Assembly (NCBI RefSeq): GCF_947501415.1
Contig: NZ_CANMVL010000031.1
Location: 1 to 55,200, forward strand
Source: an uncultured Halomonas sp.
Lineage (GTDB): Bacteria > Pseudomonadota > Gammaproteobacteria > Pseudomonadales > Halomonadaceae
DNA: 55,200 bases
Direction of reading: 5' to 3'
Under the pieces are notes generated by a model. That model did not search any database, was not told where the DNA came from, and saw only the letters and a list, made by a program, of their open reading frames with translations. Position 1 is the stretch's first letter, and every line of letters begins with the position of its first letter. Below, piece by piece: positions 16,704-26,402 of the stretch. Position numbers and translations under genes: made by a program.

Positions 16704-19700
16704 ATGAACAAGGTCTTTAGAATTATCTGGAACCGCACCCTTGGGCGTCAGGTGGTGGCTTCCGAAGCGGCGCGATCCCAGGGAAAGTCCGGCGCTGAAC
16801 GTCTTCAGGCTCTCCCAAGGGTAGGGAGTCAGGTCTCTTCTTCACCAGCAGGGCTTCGCCCGCTGAGAGTGGCAATAGGGTTACTGGCCGTCGGCGCGGC
16901 GGTGCCCACCGTCAGCGCCCAGGATGCCGCTTTCGATAACCTAACGGTCAGCGGCGACGCAATTCTCAGCGCCCTGCAGGTCAGCGGTGCCGCCACGTTC
17001 GACGGTGCCGCCACGTTCAATGATTCCCTTACCGTAGGGGGGGTGAACGTCGCCAACGCCATCAGCGCCAATGCGAGCGCCATCAGCACCAATGCGAGCG
17101 ATATCAGCGCCAATGCGAGTGCCATCAGCACCAATACGAGCGATATCAGCACCAATACGAGCGATATCAGCACCAATACGAGTGCCATCAGCACCAATAC
17201 GAGCAATATCAGCACCAATGCGAACAATATCTCGGCACTTGATGGCCGAGTCACTGCCGCAAGCGCCGGCTGGGATATCAGCGCGGAAGGGGGGGCGGAA
17301 GAAAATGTCGCCCCCGGCGGCGCGGTCGACTTCAGCGGTGACGGCAATATCGAGGTCGGGCGCAGCGGCACCGACCTGACCTTCGGCCTGGCCGACGAGG
17401 TGGAGGTGGCCGGTAGCCTGAGCGTCACCGGCGGGCCCAGCATCACCGCCGCCGGTATCGATGCCGGCGGTAAGGCAATCACCAACGTGGCCGCCGGCAA
17501 CCTGACGGCGACCAGCAGCGATGTGGTCATCGGTAGCCAGATCTACGACCTGTTTATCGAAGAAGGCGCCGGCGGGGTGCGCTACTTCCGTGCGCTCTCG
17601 GCGCAGCCCGACTCCCAGGCCCTGGGGGCCGAGTCGATCGCCATCGGTCCAAACAGCGTGGCAGCGGGAGACAGCAGCCTGGCCGCCGGTGACGGTGCCA
17701 GCATCACCGCCACCGGCGAGGGCGCGATCGCCCTGGGGCAGGGCGCCAGTGCCGGAGGCGACCCGCTCGGCGGCGCCGGCGCGATTGCCGTCGGCCGCGA
17801 TAGCGTGGCCGGTGCCAATAGCGCCGTGGCGCTGGGGGTTGCGGCCCAGGCGACGGCAGGCAACGCCACCGCCGTGGGCGCCGGTGCGGCGGCCTCGGGG
17901 GGCGGAAGCATCGCCCTCGGCAAGGCCGATGCCACCGGGAGTAACGCCTTCGCCGCCGGTACTGGCGCCTACGCGGGCTCGCCGGGCGGCATCGCGCTGG
18001 GCACCGGCGCCGGCGTTGGCACCGATGGCACCTCGGGCGGAGACAGGACCCATCATATCGCCATCGGCACCGAGGCCGGGCGGAACGTGGTTGGTAACCA
18101 GACCACGGCAATCGGCTACTCGGCGGGCTCCGATATCACCGGTGACCATAACGTGGCCGTCGGCAGTCACGCCGGCCAGAACCTCCAGGGCGACTTCAAC
18201 GTGGCGATCGGCCACGAGGCGAATCGCAACGCGGGCGTCGTGGAACGCGCCACCGCCGTCGGGGGGCAGACCCAGGCGGGGAGAAATGGTGTCTCGGTTG
18301 GCTACGGCGCCACTTCCGAGGATAGCGGCGTGGCACTGGGTGCCAACACGAGCGCCGACAACCTGGGCGTGGCGCTCGGGCGCAACGCCACGGCCGAGGG
18401 CGGCAGCGTGGCCCTGGGCAGCGGCTCCGCCGCGCGCAGTACCGATGCGGCGGGAACAGGCTACCTGACCGGGAGCGACTTCACCGATGGCACGGTGGTT
18501 TCGGTGGGCAATACCAATCCGTCCGGCGTGCGTACCACGCGGCGTATCGTCAATGTCGCCGACGGCTCTCAGGCCTACGATGCCGTCAACGTAGGCCAGC
18601 TGAAGGGGGCGCAGCAGTCGGTTGCCAACCTCGTCGGCGGTAACGTCACCCTGGGGGCGAATGGCAGCTTCGAAGGGTATGTCGTCGAGCTGCAAGACAG
18701 CAGCGGCACCAGCCATCAGTACGCCACGGTCGCCGAGGCCATCAACGCGGTATCGAGCGGAAGCATCAACGTTCTGCCGGGTGACGCCGTGATCTACAAC
18801 CCCGACGGCACCGTCACGGTGGCCGAGGGTGTGGTCGGTACCGATGCGGTCAACGTCGAACAGCTCAACAGAGTCGTGGCCGAAAACGGGGTCAAGTACT
18901 TCAGCGTCAACTCCAGCGAGCCGGCCAACCGCGATAACGCCGAGGCCAGCGGCACCGATGCCATCGCGATCGGCCCCGCCACCAGCGCCGATGGGGCCTC
19001 GTCGCTGGCGGCGGGTCATCTGGCCCATTCGGCGGGCGACGAGAGCGTGGCACTCGGCCATAGGGTCGAGGCGCTGGGTAATGAATCCACCGCTATCGGC
19101 AGCGAGAGTGATGCCTACGGCGATGGCGGTGTGGCGATCGGCCTGCAGGCCAAGAGCCAGGGCGAAAACTCCATCGTCATGGGCACCCGCGCCCAGGCGG
19201 ATCCCAAGACCACCGATGCCACGGTGGACAATGCCGTGGTGATCGGCACCGACGCCGAAGCCACGGCGGATAACGGCATCGCCATCGGCGAAAGCGCCTT
19301 GGCATCGGAGGTCCGCGCCGTGGCGCAGGGCTTCGATGCCCATGCCACCGCCGATGACGCCATGGCCTTCGGCAGCAACTCCCGTGCGAGTGGCACCAGC
19401 GCCCAGGCCAGCGGTACCAATGCCAGTGCCAGCGGTACCAATGCCCAGGCCAGCGGCACCAACGCCAGCGCCAGTGGCCTCAATGCCCAGGCCAGTGGCA
19501 CCGACTCCATTGGTTATGCCACCGATGGCATCGCCATGGGCACCGGAGCGGTGGCTGGCATCAATGACCCCTTCAATCAAGAGCCGGAGCGCAATGCCGC
19601 GGGTATCGCGATCGGCAAGCAGTCCCTGGCGGACGAGCAGCATGCGCTGGCATTGGGTGTCGAGGCTGAAGCGCGTGCGGCATCTTCCACCGCGATAGGC

Positions 19701-22700
19701 GATGGTGCTGAAGCGACAGCCACGGCTCAGGACGGCCTGGCCGTCGGCTCTGGTGCGCGGGTGACCGCACAAAATGCCGCCGCCTTTGGCCAGAGCGCCG
19801 AAGCCGTGGCCGGCGAGGCCCTGGCCATGGGCTCCGCTGCCCGTGCCGCCGCACAGGGCGCTACGGCGATCGGCGAGGGGGCCCAGGCCAACCACCAGGG
19901 CTCGGTAGCGCTGGGCAGCGGCGCCGTCACCGCGGAAGCGGTCGGCACCTCTAGCATGACCGTCGACAAGAACACCTACGACTTCGCGGGCATCAGCCCC
20001 GTGGCGACAGTCAGCGTCGGCACGGCAGGTGCCGAGCGTACCCTGACCAACGTGGCCGCCGGACGCGTCAGCGCCACCAGCACCGATGCCATCAACGGCA
20101 GTCAGCTTTATGGCACCAACCAGGCGGTCAATGCACTGGCCGACAACCTGGATACCGCCGGTGACTCCGTGGCCGGGGTCCTGGGAGGCAATGCCGCCTA
20201 CGATCCGGATACTCATCAGGTCACCATGAGCAACGTGGGTGGCACCGGGCAGGGTACGGTAGACGAAGCCATCGAATACGCGGCCCAGGGTTGGAATGTC
20301 ACTGCGAATAACGAGTCCAGTGCCAATATCGCGCCCGGCGGGGCGGTGGATTTCAGCAGCACCGACGGCAATATCGCCATCAACCGCACCGGCACCAACC
20401 TGACCTTTGATCTGGACGATGATATTGAGATTGGTAACAGAGTGACCGTTGGCGGAACCGTGATCGACGGTGACAGCGTCACGACCAACAACCTGACGGT
20501 CGGCGGTGATACCTTTGTCGTGGCTGGGGATACCGTCACCTATGACGGTAACGAGATCGCGACCCAGGCCGACGGCCTGAGCTTTGCCGGCGACACCGGC
20601 GGCGCCATCAACAAGACGCTGGGTGACACCACCCCGCTGACGGTTTCCGGTGAGCTGGCGGCGGGCGATGCCTCCAGCGGCGCCAACCTGCGCGTGGATA
20701 GCGACGGCAACCAGCTCAATCTGGTGATGGCGCGCAACCTGACCGAGCTGGATAGCGTCACCACCGGCAATAGCGTGCTCAATACCGGTGGCCTGACCGT
20801 CGACGACGGTGCCGGCAACATTACCGAGGTCGGCGCCGATGGGCTGACCATTGCCGGTGGGCCGAGTGTGACCACCAGTGGCATCGACGCGGGCGATCTC
20901 AAGATCACCGGCGTGGCCGACGGCAGCGTTAACGGCACCAGCAGCGATGCCATCAACGGCAGCCAGCTGTTCGGTGTGGCCGACTCGGTGGGTGATGTGA
21001 TCGGCGGCAATGCCGTGGTCAATGCCGATGGCAGCGTCACCACCAGCGATATCGGCAACACCGGCGAAGACAACGTACACGACGCCATCGACGTGGTGAA
21101 TACGGCAGCCAACGCCGGCTGGAACGCCACCGACGCAGCCGGCAGCGCGGCCAACATCGGCCCCAACGGCGAGGTGCGCTTCGAAGGCGACAGCAACATC
21201 AGCGTGGCGCAGACCGGCGCGGATGATGCGGGCGTGATCGCCGTAGCCCTGAACGAGAACGTCGACCTGGGCGATACCGGCAGCGTCACCACCGGTGATA
21301 GCGTGCTCGACACCGATGGCCTGACCGTCGACGACGGCACCGGCAACCGCACCGACCTGGGGGCAGGCAGCCTCAGCGTTGCCGGCGCGGGCACCACCAT
21401 CGCCATCGATGGTGGTGCGGGTGATATCACCGGGCTGACCAACACCGACCTCGACGGTGCCGACTTCGCCCAGGCGGGTCGCGCGGCCACCGAGGAACAG
21501 CTGGACCTGGTCAACCAGACCGCCAATGCCGGCTGGAACCTGACCGGTTCCGGTGTTGATGAAGTCAACATCGGCCCCGACGGGGTGGTGGACTTCCAGG
21601 GCGATGGCAACATCAGCGTGGCGCAGACCGGCGCGGATGATGACGGTCAGATCGACATCACCCTGAACCCCGACCTGAATGTAGATAGCGTGACCGCGGG
21701 CGATAGCGTGCTCGACACCGATGGCCTGGCGGTGACCGATACCAACGGCAACCAGACCATCACCGGTGCCACCGGCACCACGGTCACCGATGCCGCCGGC
21801 AACGAAACCGTGGTCGACGCCAGCGGCGTCACCGTGGGTGACGACGTGACCCTGGGGGATAGTGGCCTGGTGATTGCCGGTGGCCCCAGCGTCACCACCG
21901 GCGGCATCGATGCCGGTAATCAGGTGGTCTCCAATGTCGCCAATGGCGTGGCCGACACCGACGCGGTCAACGTCAGCCAGCTGACTGGCCTGGCGGAGAC
22001 CCCGCTGACCTTTGCTGGCGACAGTGGCACCAACGTCGATCGCAAGCTTGGGGAAACGGTGAACCTGGTGGGCGGCGAGACCGACGCGACCGCCCTGGTC
22101 GACGGCAACATCGGCGTGGTCGCCGATGGCAGCGACACCCTGTCGATCCAACTGGCCGAGAACATCGACCTGGGCGAGACCGGCAGCGTCACCACCGGCG
22201 ACACCGTGATGAACGATGACGGCGTCAGCGTAAATGATGGTGCGGGTAACACCACGGATGTCGGTGCCGGCACGATCAGCGTCGCCGGAGCGGGTAACAC
22301 CATCGCCATCGATGGTGGTGCGGGCGACATCAGCGGCCTGACCAACACCGACCTCGACGGTGCCGACTTCGCCCAGGTGGGTCGTGCGGCCACCGAGGAG
22401 CAGCTGGATCTGGTCAACCAGACCGCCAACGCCGGCTGGAACGCCACCGACGCGGCCGGCAACGCGGCCAACATCGGCCCCGACGGCGAGGTGCGCTTCG
22501 AAGGCGACAGCAACATCAGCGTGGCGCAGACCGGCGCGGATGATGCGGGCGTGATCGCAGTGGCCCTCAACGAGGACATCGACCTGGGCGAGACCGGCAG
22601 CGTCACCACCGGCGACACCGTGATGAACGACGGCGGCGTCAGCGTGGACGACGGTGCGGGTAACACCACGGATGTCGGTGCCGGCACGATCAACGTCGCT

Positions 22701-25463
22701 GGTGGTGGCAACACCATCGCCATCGATGGTGGTGCGGGTGATATCACCGGGCTGACCAACACCGACCTCGACGGCACCGACTTCGCCCAGGCGGGTCGCG
22801 CGGCCACCGAGGAGCAACTGAACCTGGTCAACCAGACCGCCAACGCCGGCTGGAACCTGAGCGGCTCCGGTGCCAATCAGGTGAACATCGGACCGAACGG
22901 CGCGGTGGACTTCCAGGGCGATGGCAACATCAGCGTGGCGCAGACCGGCGCGGATGATGCGGGCGTGATCGCAGTGGCCCTCAACGAGAATCTCGACCTG
23001 GGTGAGACCGGCAGCGTCACCACTGGCGATACCGTGGTGAACGACGCTGGCGTCAGCGTGGACGACGGTGCGGGTAACACCACGGATGTCGGTGCCGGCA
23101 CGATCAACGTCGCTGGTGGTGGCAACACCATCACACTCGATGGCGGTGCGGGCGACATCACCGGGCTGACCAACACCGACCTCGACGGTGCCGACTTCGC
23201 CCAGGCGGGTCGCGCGGCCACCGAGGAGCAACTGAACCTGGTCAACCAGACCGCCAACGCCGGCTGGAACCTGAGCGGCTCCGGTGCCAATCAGGTGAAC
23301 ATCGGACCGAACGGCGCGGTGGACTTCCAGGGCGACGGTAATATCAGCGTGGCCCAGAGAGGCGCGGACGATGACGGTCAGATCGACATCACCCTGAACC
23401 GCGACCTCGACGTGGATAGCGTCACTGCGGGAGAGGCATCGCTCGACACCGCTGGCCTGGTGGTGAATGACAACACCGCCAATCCGACGGCCACTACCAC
23501 CGTGGAAGCGGGCACGATCACGCTGGCGGCGAACCCGATTACGGGGCCGGCTAACCAGATCGTGATCGACGCCAACAGCGGCACCATCGGTGGGTTGACC
23601 AACACGACCTTCGATCCGAACAGCTTCACCAGCGGACAGGCCGCCACGGAGGACCAGCTCGGTCAGGTCTACACCGTGGCCAACGCTGGCTGGCACGTCT
23701 CGGTGGATGGCGAGGGGGTCATGGCCGACGGCAGCAACAACGTCGGTCCCGATGGCGTGGTGGACTTCACCAGCGATGACAACATCGTCATCGACCGCAC
23801 TGGCACCGACCTGGCATTCGGCCTGGCCGACAGCATCACCCTGGGGGATGGCGATACCGCGATCACCGTGGATGGTGAGAATGGTCTGGTCAGTGTCGGC
23901 GATACCATCGTGAGTGGCGCCGGCGTGACGGTGGGCGACGACGTAAGCCTGGACGATGGCGGCCTGACGATCGACGGTGGTCCGAGCGTGACCGTGGGTG
24001 GCATCGATGCGGGCGGTCAGGTGGTGACCAACGTCGCTGCGGGCGAGGTCAGTTCGACCAGCACCGATGCCATCAACGGTAGCCAGCTGTATGAGGTACA
24101 GCAGGTCGCCAACGCCGGCTGGAACCTGAGCGGTTCCGGTGCGGATGCGGTGAACATCGGACCCAACGGCGCGGTGGACTTCCGGGGTGATTCGAACATC
24201 ACGGTGTCCCAGACCGGGATGGATCAGAGTGGCGTGATCGAAGTGGAGCTCAACGATGCCATTATCCTGGGAGCGGGCGATACCGCGGTCACCGTGGATG
24301 GTGAAAACGGCCTGGTGAGCGTCGGGGATACCGTCATGGATGGCGACGGCGTGAGCATCGGCGACAGCGTGAGCCTGGACGGCAGCGGCCTGGTGATCGC
24401 AGGGGGGCCGAGCGTGACCATCGGCGGCATCGATGCCGGTGGCCTGCAGGTCACCAATGTCGCCAGTGGCCTGGGTGGCCAGACGCTGGACCAGATCAGC
24501 GGTAGTGACCTGATGAATGCCGTCAACGTGGGCGATCTCCAGCAGGTCGCCGGCGAGATTGGCCAGGATGTTGCCGCGGCCAAGACCGAGGTCGAGGCGG
24601 GAAGCAATATCACTGTCAGCCAGACCACCGGCGACGATGGGCAAACCATCTACACCGTGGAGACCGAGCGTGATGTGGACTTCGACAGCATCAATGTCGG
24701 CTCGGTCAACATCGACAAGGACAACGTCGATGAGAATGGCAACACCATCATCGCCGGCGTGGGGCGTGGAGAAATCAGCGCCGATAGCACCGATGCGGTC
24801 AACGGTAGCCAGCTGCATGAAGTGCAGGAGGAGCTTGGCGATATCAACGGCGCGCTCGATGGCGGCATGAACTTCGCTGCCGATGAGGGCGACGATGTGA
24901 ACCGCACGCTGGGCGATACCGTGGCGATCACCGGCGACGACAACATCACCACGCAGACGACAGGGGACGGGGTTCAGGTGACGCTGAACAACGAACTCAA
25001 CGTCGATAGCGTGACGACCGGAAAGACCACGGTCAGTGATGCCGGCGTGACGATCGCAGGCGGCCCCAGCATGACCGCCGACGGTATCGACGGTGGTGGC
25101 AAGCGGATTACCAATGTGGCCGCGGGTGTCGATGCGACCGATGCGGTGAACGTCGGGCAGATGCAGGAGCTCAATCAGCGCTTCGCGCAAGAGATCCACA
25201 ATGTCCATGGCCGTATCAGCGACGTGGAAAGGAATGCCAATGCCGGTACGGCCAGTGCCCTGGCGGCCTCGACCGTGCCCCAGGCCTGGCTGCCGGGCAA
25301 GAGCATGGTCGGTGTCGGTGCCGGTACCTACGAGGGAGAGTCCGCTATCTCCGTGGGGATTTCGCGCCTTTCGGACAATGGTCGCTGGGTCATTCAGGGC
25401 AAGGTGACCGGTGATTCTCAAAGCAACTTCGGCGCTGGCATCGGTGCTGGCTGGCACTGGTAA
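16704..25463 (+). CDS. Giant trimeric autotransporter adhesin (YadA/AtaA type)
   Basis: A 2919-residue type Vc secreted adhesin. It starts with the extended signal-peptide signature MNKVFRIIWNRTLGRQVVA and a hydrophobic core, with likely cleavage after A72. Next come a heptad coiled coil (about 117-180), a Trp-ring/neck segment, and a first YadA-like head of short SIAIG/AVALG repeats (about 305-582) with its neck (about 602-634). A second head (about 748-1086) and neck follow, then a long stalk of AGWN/NIGP/VDFQGDGNISV modules. Final necks end in DAVNVGQMQEL, and the YadA anchor (about 2826-2919) ends in Trp. Three chains should form the outer-membrane barrel and fibre for surface or cell-cell adhesion. 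The ATG at 16704, with AGGTG just before it, starts the signature exactly. The tpgA-like gene follows after 10 bp. Confidence 0.95.
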   Translation: MNKVFRIIWNRTLGRQVVASEAARSQGKSGAERLQALPRVGSQVSSSPAGLRPLRVAIGLLAVGAAVPTVSAQDAAFDNLTVSGDAILSALQVSGAATFDGAATFNDSLTVGGVNVANAISANASAISTNASDISANASAISTNTSDISTNTSDISTNTSAISTNTSNISTNANNISALDGRVTAASAGWDISAEGGAEENVAPGGAVDFSGDGNIEVGRSGTDLTFGLADEVEVAGSLSVTGGPSITAAGIDAGGKAITNVAAGNLTATSSDVVIGSQIYDLFIEEGAGGVRYFRALSAQPDSQALGAESIAIGPNSVAAGDSSLAAGDGASITATGEGAIALGQGASAGGDPLGGAGAIAVGRDSVAGANSAVALGVAAQATAGNATAVGAGAAASGGGSIALGKADATGSNAFAAGTGAYAGSPGGIALGTGAGVGTDGTSGGDRTHHIAIGTEAGRNVVGNQTTAIGYSAGSDITGDHNVAVGSHAGQNLQGDFNVAIGHEANRNAGVVERATAVGGQTQAGRNGVSVGYGATSEDSGVALGANTSADNLGVALGRNATAEGGSVALGSGSAARSTDAAGTGYLTGSDFTDGTVVSVGNTNPSGVRTTRRIVNVADGSQAYDAVNVGQLKGAQQSVANLVGGNVTLGANGSFEGYVVELQDSSGTSHQYATVAEAINAVSSGSINVLPGDAVIYNPDGTVTVAEGVVGTDAVNVEQLNRVVAENGVKYFSVNSSEPANRDNAEASGTDAIAIGPATSADGASSLAAGHLAHSAGDESVALGHRVEALGNESTAIGSESDAYGDGGVAIGLQAKSQGENSIVMGTRAQADPKTTDATVDNAVVIGTDAEATADNGIAIGESALASEVRAVAQGFDAHATADDAMAFGSNSRASGTSAQASGTNASASGTNAQASGTNASASGLNAQASGTDSIGYATDGIAMGTGAVAGINDPFNQEPERNAAGIAIGKQSLADEQHALALGVEAEARAASSTAIGDGAEATATAQDGLAVGSGARVTAQNAAAFGQSAEAVAGEALAMGSAARAAAQGATAIGEGAQANHQGSVALGSGAVTAEAVGTSSMTVDKNTYDFAGISPVATVSVGTAGAERTLTNVAAGRVSATSTDAINGSQLYGTNQAVNALADNLDTAGDSVAGVLGGNAAYDPDTHQVTMSNVGGTGQGTVDEAIEYAAQGWNVTANNESSANIAPGGAVDFSSTDGNIAINRTGTNLTFDLDDDIEIGNRVTVGGTVIDGDSVTTNNLTVGGDTFVVAGDTVTYDGNEIATQADGLSFAGDTGGAINKTLGDTTPLTVSGELAAGDASSGANLRVDSDGNQLNLVMARNLTELDSVTTGNSVLNTGGLTVDDGAGNITEVGADGLTIAGGPSVTTSGIDAGDLKITGVADGSVNGTSSDAINGSQLFGVADSVGDVIGGNAVVNADGSVTTSDIGNTGEDNVHDAIDVVNTAANAGWNATDAAGSAANIGPNGEVRFEGDSNISVAQTGADDAGVIAVALNENVDLGDTGSVTTGDSVLDTDGLTVDDGTGNRTDLGAGSLSVAGAGTTIAIDGGAGDITGLTNTDLDGADFAQAGRAATEEQLDLVNQTANAGWNLTGSGVDEVNIGPDGVVDFQGDGNISVAQTGADDDGQIDITLNPDLNVDSVTAGDSVLDTDGLAVTDTNGNQTITGATGTTVTDAAGNETVVDASGVTVGDDVTLGDSGLVIAGGPSVTTGGIDAGNQVVSNVANGVADTDAVNVSQLTGLAETPLTFAGDSGTNVDRKLGETVNLVGGETDATALVDGNIGVVADGSDTLSIQLAENIDLGETGSVTTGDTVMNDDGVSVNDGAGNTTDVGAGTISVAGAGNTIAIDGGAGDISGLTNTDLDGADFAQVGRAATEEQLDLVNQTANAGWNATDAAGNAANIGPDGEVRFEGDSNISVAQTGADDAGVIAVALNEDIDLGETGSVTTGDTVMNDGGVSVDDGAGNTTDVGAGTINVAGGGNTIAIDGGAGDITGLTNTDLDGTDFAQAGRAATEEQLNLVNQTANAGWNLSGSGANQVNIGPNGAVDFQGDGNISVAQTGADDAGVIAVALNENLDLGETGSVTTGDTVVNDAGVSVDDGAGNTTDVGAGTINVAGGGNTITLDGGAGDITGLTNTDLDGADFAQAGRAATEEQLNLVNQTANAGWNLSGSGANQVNIGPNGAVDFQGDGNISVAQRGADDDGQIDITLNRDLDVDSVTAGEASLDTAGLVVNDNTANPTATTTVEAGTITLAANPITGPANQIVIDANSGTIGGLTNTTFDPNSFTSGQAATEDQLGQVYTVANAGWHVSVDGEGVMADGSNNVGPDGVVDFTSDDNIVIDRTGTDLAFGLADSITLGDGDTAITVDGENGLVSVGDTIVSGAGVTVGDDVSLDDGGLTIDGGPSVTVGGIDAGGQVVTNVAAGEVSSTSTDAINGSQLYEVQQVANAGWNLSGSGADAVNIGPNGAVDFRGDSNITVSQTGMDQSGVIEVELNDAIILGAGDTAVTVDGENGLVSVGDTVMDGDGVSIGDSVSLDGSGLVIAGGPSVTIGGIDAGGLQVTNVASGLGGQTLDQISGSDLMNAVNVGDLQQVAGEIGQDVAAAKTEVEAGSNITVSQTTGDDGQTIYTVETERDVDFDSINVGSVNIDKDNVDENGNTIIAGVGRGEISADSTDAVNGSQLHEVQEELGDINGALDGGMNFAADEGDDVNRTLGDTVAITGDDNITTQTTGDGVQVTLNNELNVDSVTTGKTTVSDAGVTIAGGPSMTADGIDGGGKRITNVAAGVDATDAVNVGQMQELNQRFAQEIHNVHGRISDVERNANAGTASALAASTVPQAWLPGKSMVGVGAGTYEGESAISVGISRLSDNGRWVIQGKVTGDSQSNFGAGIGAGWHW
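17053..17240. repeat. 21-bp tandem repeats encoding stalk heptads
   Basis: About nine imperfect copies of a 21-bp unit such as ATCAGCACCAATACGAGC plus one codon. They encode heptads of the form I-S-T-N-T-S-D with Ile at regular positions, a right- or left-handed trimeric coiled coil typical of these adhesins. The unit is a whole number of codons and heptads, so slippage would only change stalk length. Confidence 0.85.
21117..23675. repeat. 414-bp (138-residue) stalk modules
   Basis: The codons for GWN recur at 21117, 21531, 22434, 22848 and 23262. Four of these intervals or phases are exactly 414 bp; the 903-bp interval contains a variant module. Long stretches are almost identical at DNA level, for example the segment starting AACCTGAGCGGCTCCGGTGC at 22854 and 23268. 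Such near-identity implies recent unequal recombination or gene conversion. Confidence 0.85.
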
Positions 25464-25473
25464 GGAGACGAAC

Positions 25474-26295
25474 GTGAAAGTATGGAGCTCAGACGCAATG
25501 CGCAAGGCGGCCCTCGGGGCCGCCGGTATCGCCGGTGTCGTGCTGGTGGCGGGGTGCGCCGCGCCGCCGAATAACGACCGCGCGGAGATTCGCGAGGCGG
25601 GAGATGGATTTCCTGCGCTGGATGACAACTGGTATGACGGTGGCCGTTTCGTCGATCCTCGGAACATCCTGCGCATCAAGGAAGGCCAGTCCAAGGACCA
25701 GGTGCGCCAGCTGATCGGTAACCCTCACTACAGTGAGGGGTTCTTCGGCGTGCGCGAGTGGAACTACGTCTTCAACCTCTATACGGGGGAAGAGGGCGGG
25801 GACTACATCACCTGCCAGTACCAGGTCGAATTCGATGACGAGATGGCGCTGGAAAGCAGCCGCTGGCGTGAGGCGCAGTGCCCGGCACTGCTGGCTCCGG
25901 TCGAGCGCAAGGAGGACCAGACGCTGGTGCTTTCCGGCGACGTGCTGTTCGACTTCGACAGCGACCGGCTGACGCTGGAAGGTCGCCGTGCCCTGGAGCG
26001 GGTGGCGCAGTCGGCGCTCAGTGAGTTCGAGGCTCCCGGCATGTTGATCACGGGCTACACGGACCGCTTCGGTAGCGCGACCTACAACCAGGCGCTTTCG
26101 CAATCACGGGCCGATACCGTGGCCGACTATCTCGCCACTCAGGGAGTCGCCCGTGGCGATATTCGCACCGCGGGGCGCGGGGAGGCCGATCCGGTGGTGG
26201 AGTGCGCCGGTGCCACGGCGACGCCGAGTGTCACCGAATGCCTGCGGCCCAACCGCCGGGTAGAGATCACCATCAGCGAGGTGGCAGAAGGATAA
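25474..26295 (+). CDS. tpgA: TpgA-like lipoprotein: BamE-like plus OmpA C-terminal domain
   Basis: A 273-residue predicted lipoprotein with lipobox LVAGC (C28). Residues about 48-125 form a SmpA/BamE-like domain (ILRIKEGQSKDQVRQLIGNP). Residues about 150-270 form an OmpA-C peptidoglycan-binding domain (VLFDFDSDRLTLEGRRAL, then NRRVEITI). This two-domain order is that of TpgA of Acinetobacter, which binds the adhesin AtaA and peptidoglycan and aids its surface display. Position directly behind a giant adhesin gives the same pairing. The start is GTG at 25474: AAGGAG overlaps the adhesin stop 6 nt before it. An ATG eight codons later is the alternative. The intact lipobox would tether it to a membrane. 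Confidence 0.87.
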   Translation: MKVWSSDAMRKAALGAAGIAGVVLVAGCAAPPNNDRAEIREAGDGFPALDDNWYDGGRFVDPRNILRIKEGQSKDQVRQLIGNPHYSEGFFGVREWNYVFNLYTGEEGGDYITCQYQVEFDDEMALESSRWREAQCPALLAPVERKEDQTLVLSGDVLFDFDSDRLTLEGRRALERVAQSALSEFEAPGMLITGYTDRFGSATYNQALSQSRADTVADYLATQGVARGDIRTAGRGEADPVVECAGATATPSVTECLRPNRRVEITISEVAEG

Positions 26296-26353
26296 CGCGA
26301 GTCACCATCTGGTCGAGCAACGCCTCGTGAAAGCGGGTGTTGTCAGTATCCGG

Positions 26354-26388
26354 ACCCGGCATGCCTGAGCATGCCGGGTTTCTCCTTG
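26354..26388 (+). terminator. Rho-independent terminator after tpgA
   Basis: ACCCGGCATGC (26354-26364), loop CTGA, GCATGCCGGGT (26369-26379), followed by TTCTCCTT: an 11-bp perfect stem with a moderate T-rich tail. It ends only about 20 bp before the next start codon, leaving no space for a promoter after it. Confidence 0.8.
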
Positions 26389-26402
26389 AGGGTAGTGAAT
26401 TC

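Noticed and set aside
17053..24800. CRISPR or phage repeats in the long repetitive region
   Set aside because: The repeats are in frame within one coding sequence and match adhesin head, neck and stalk modules.
16941..25694. A 2917-residue open frame antisense to the adhesin
   Set aside because: Its codons are exact reverse complements of the adhesin codons. It stays open only because the adhesin avoids TTA, CTA and TCA. It has no ribosome-binding site and its protein is repetitive in mirror of the adhesin.
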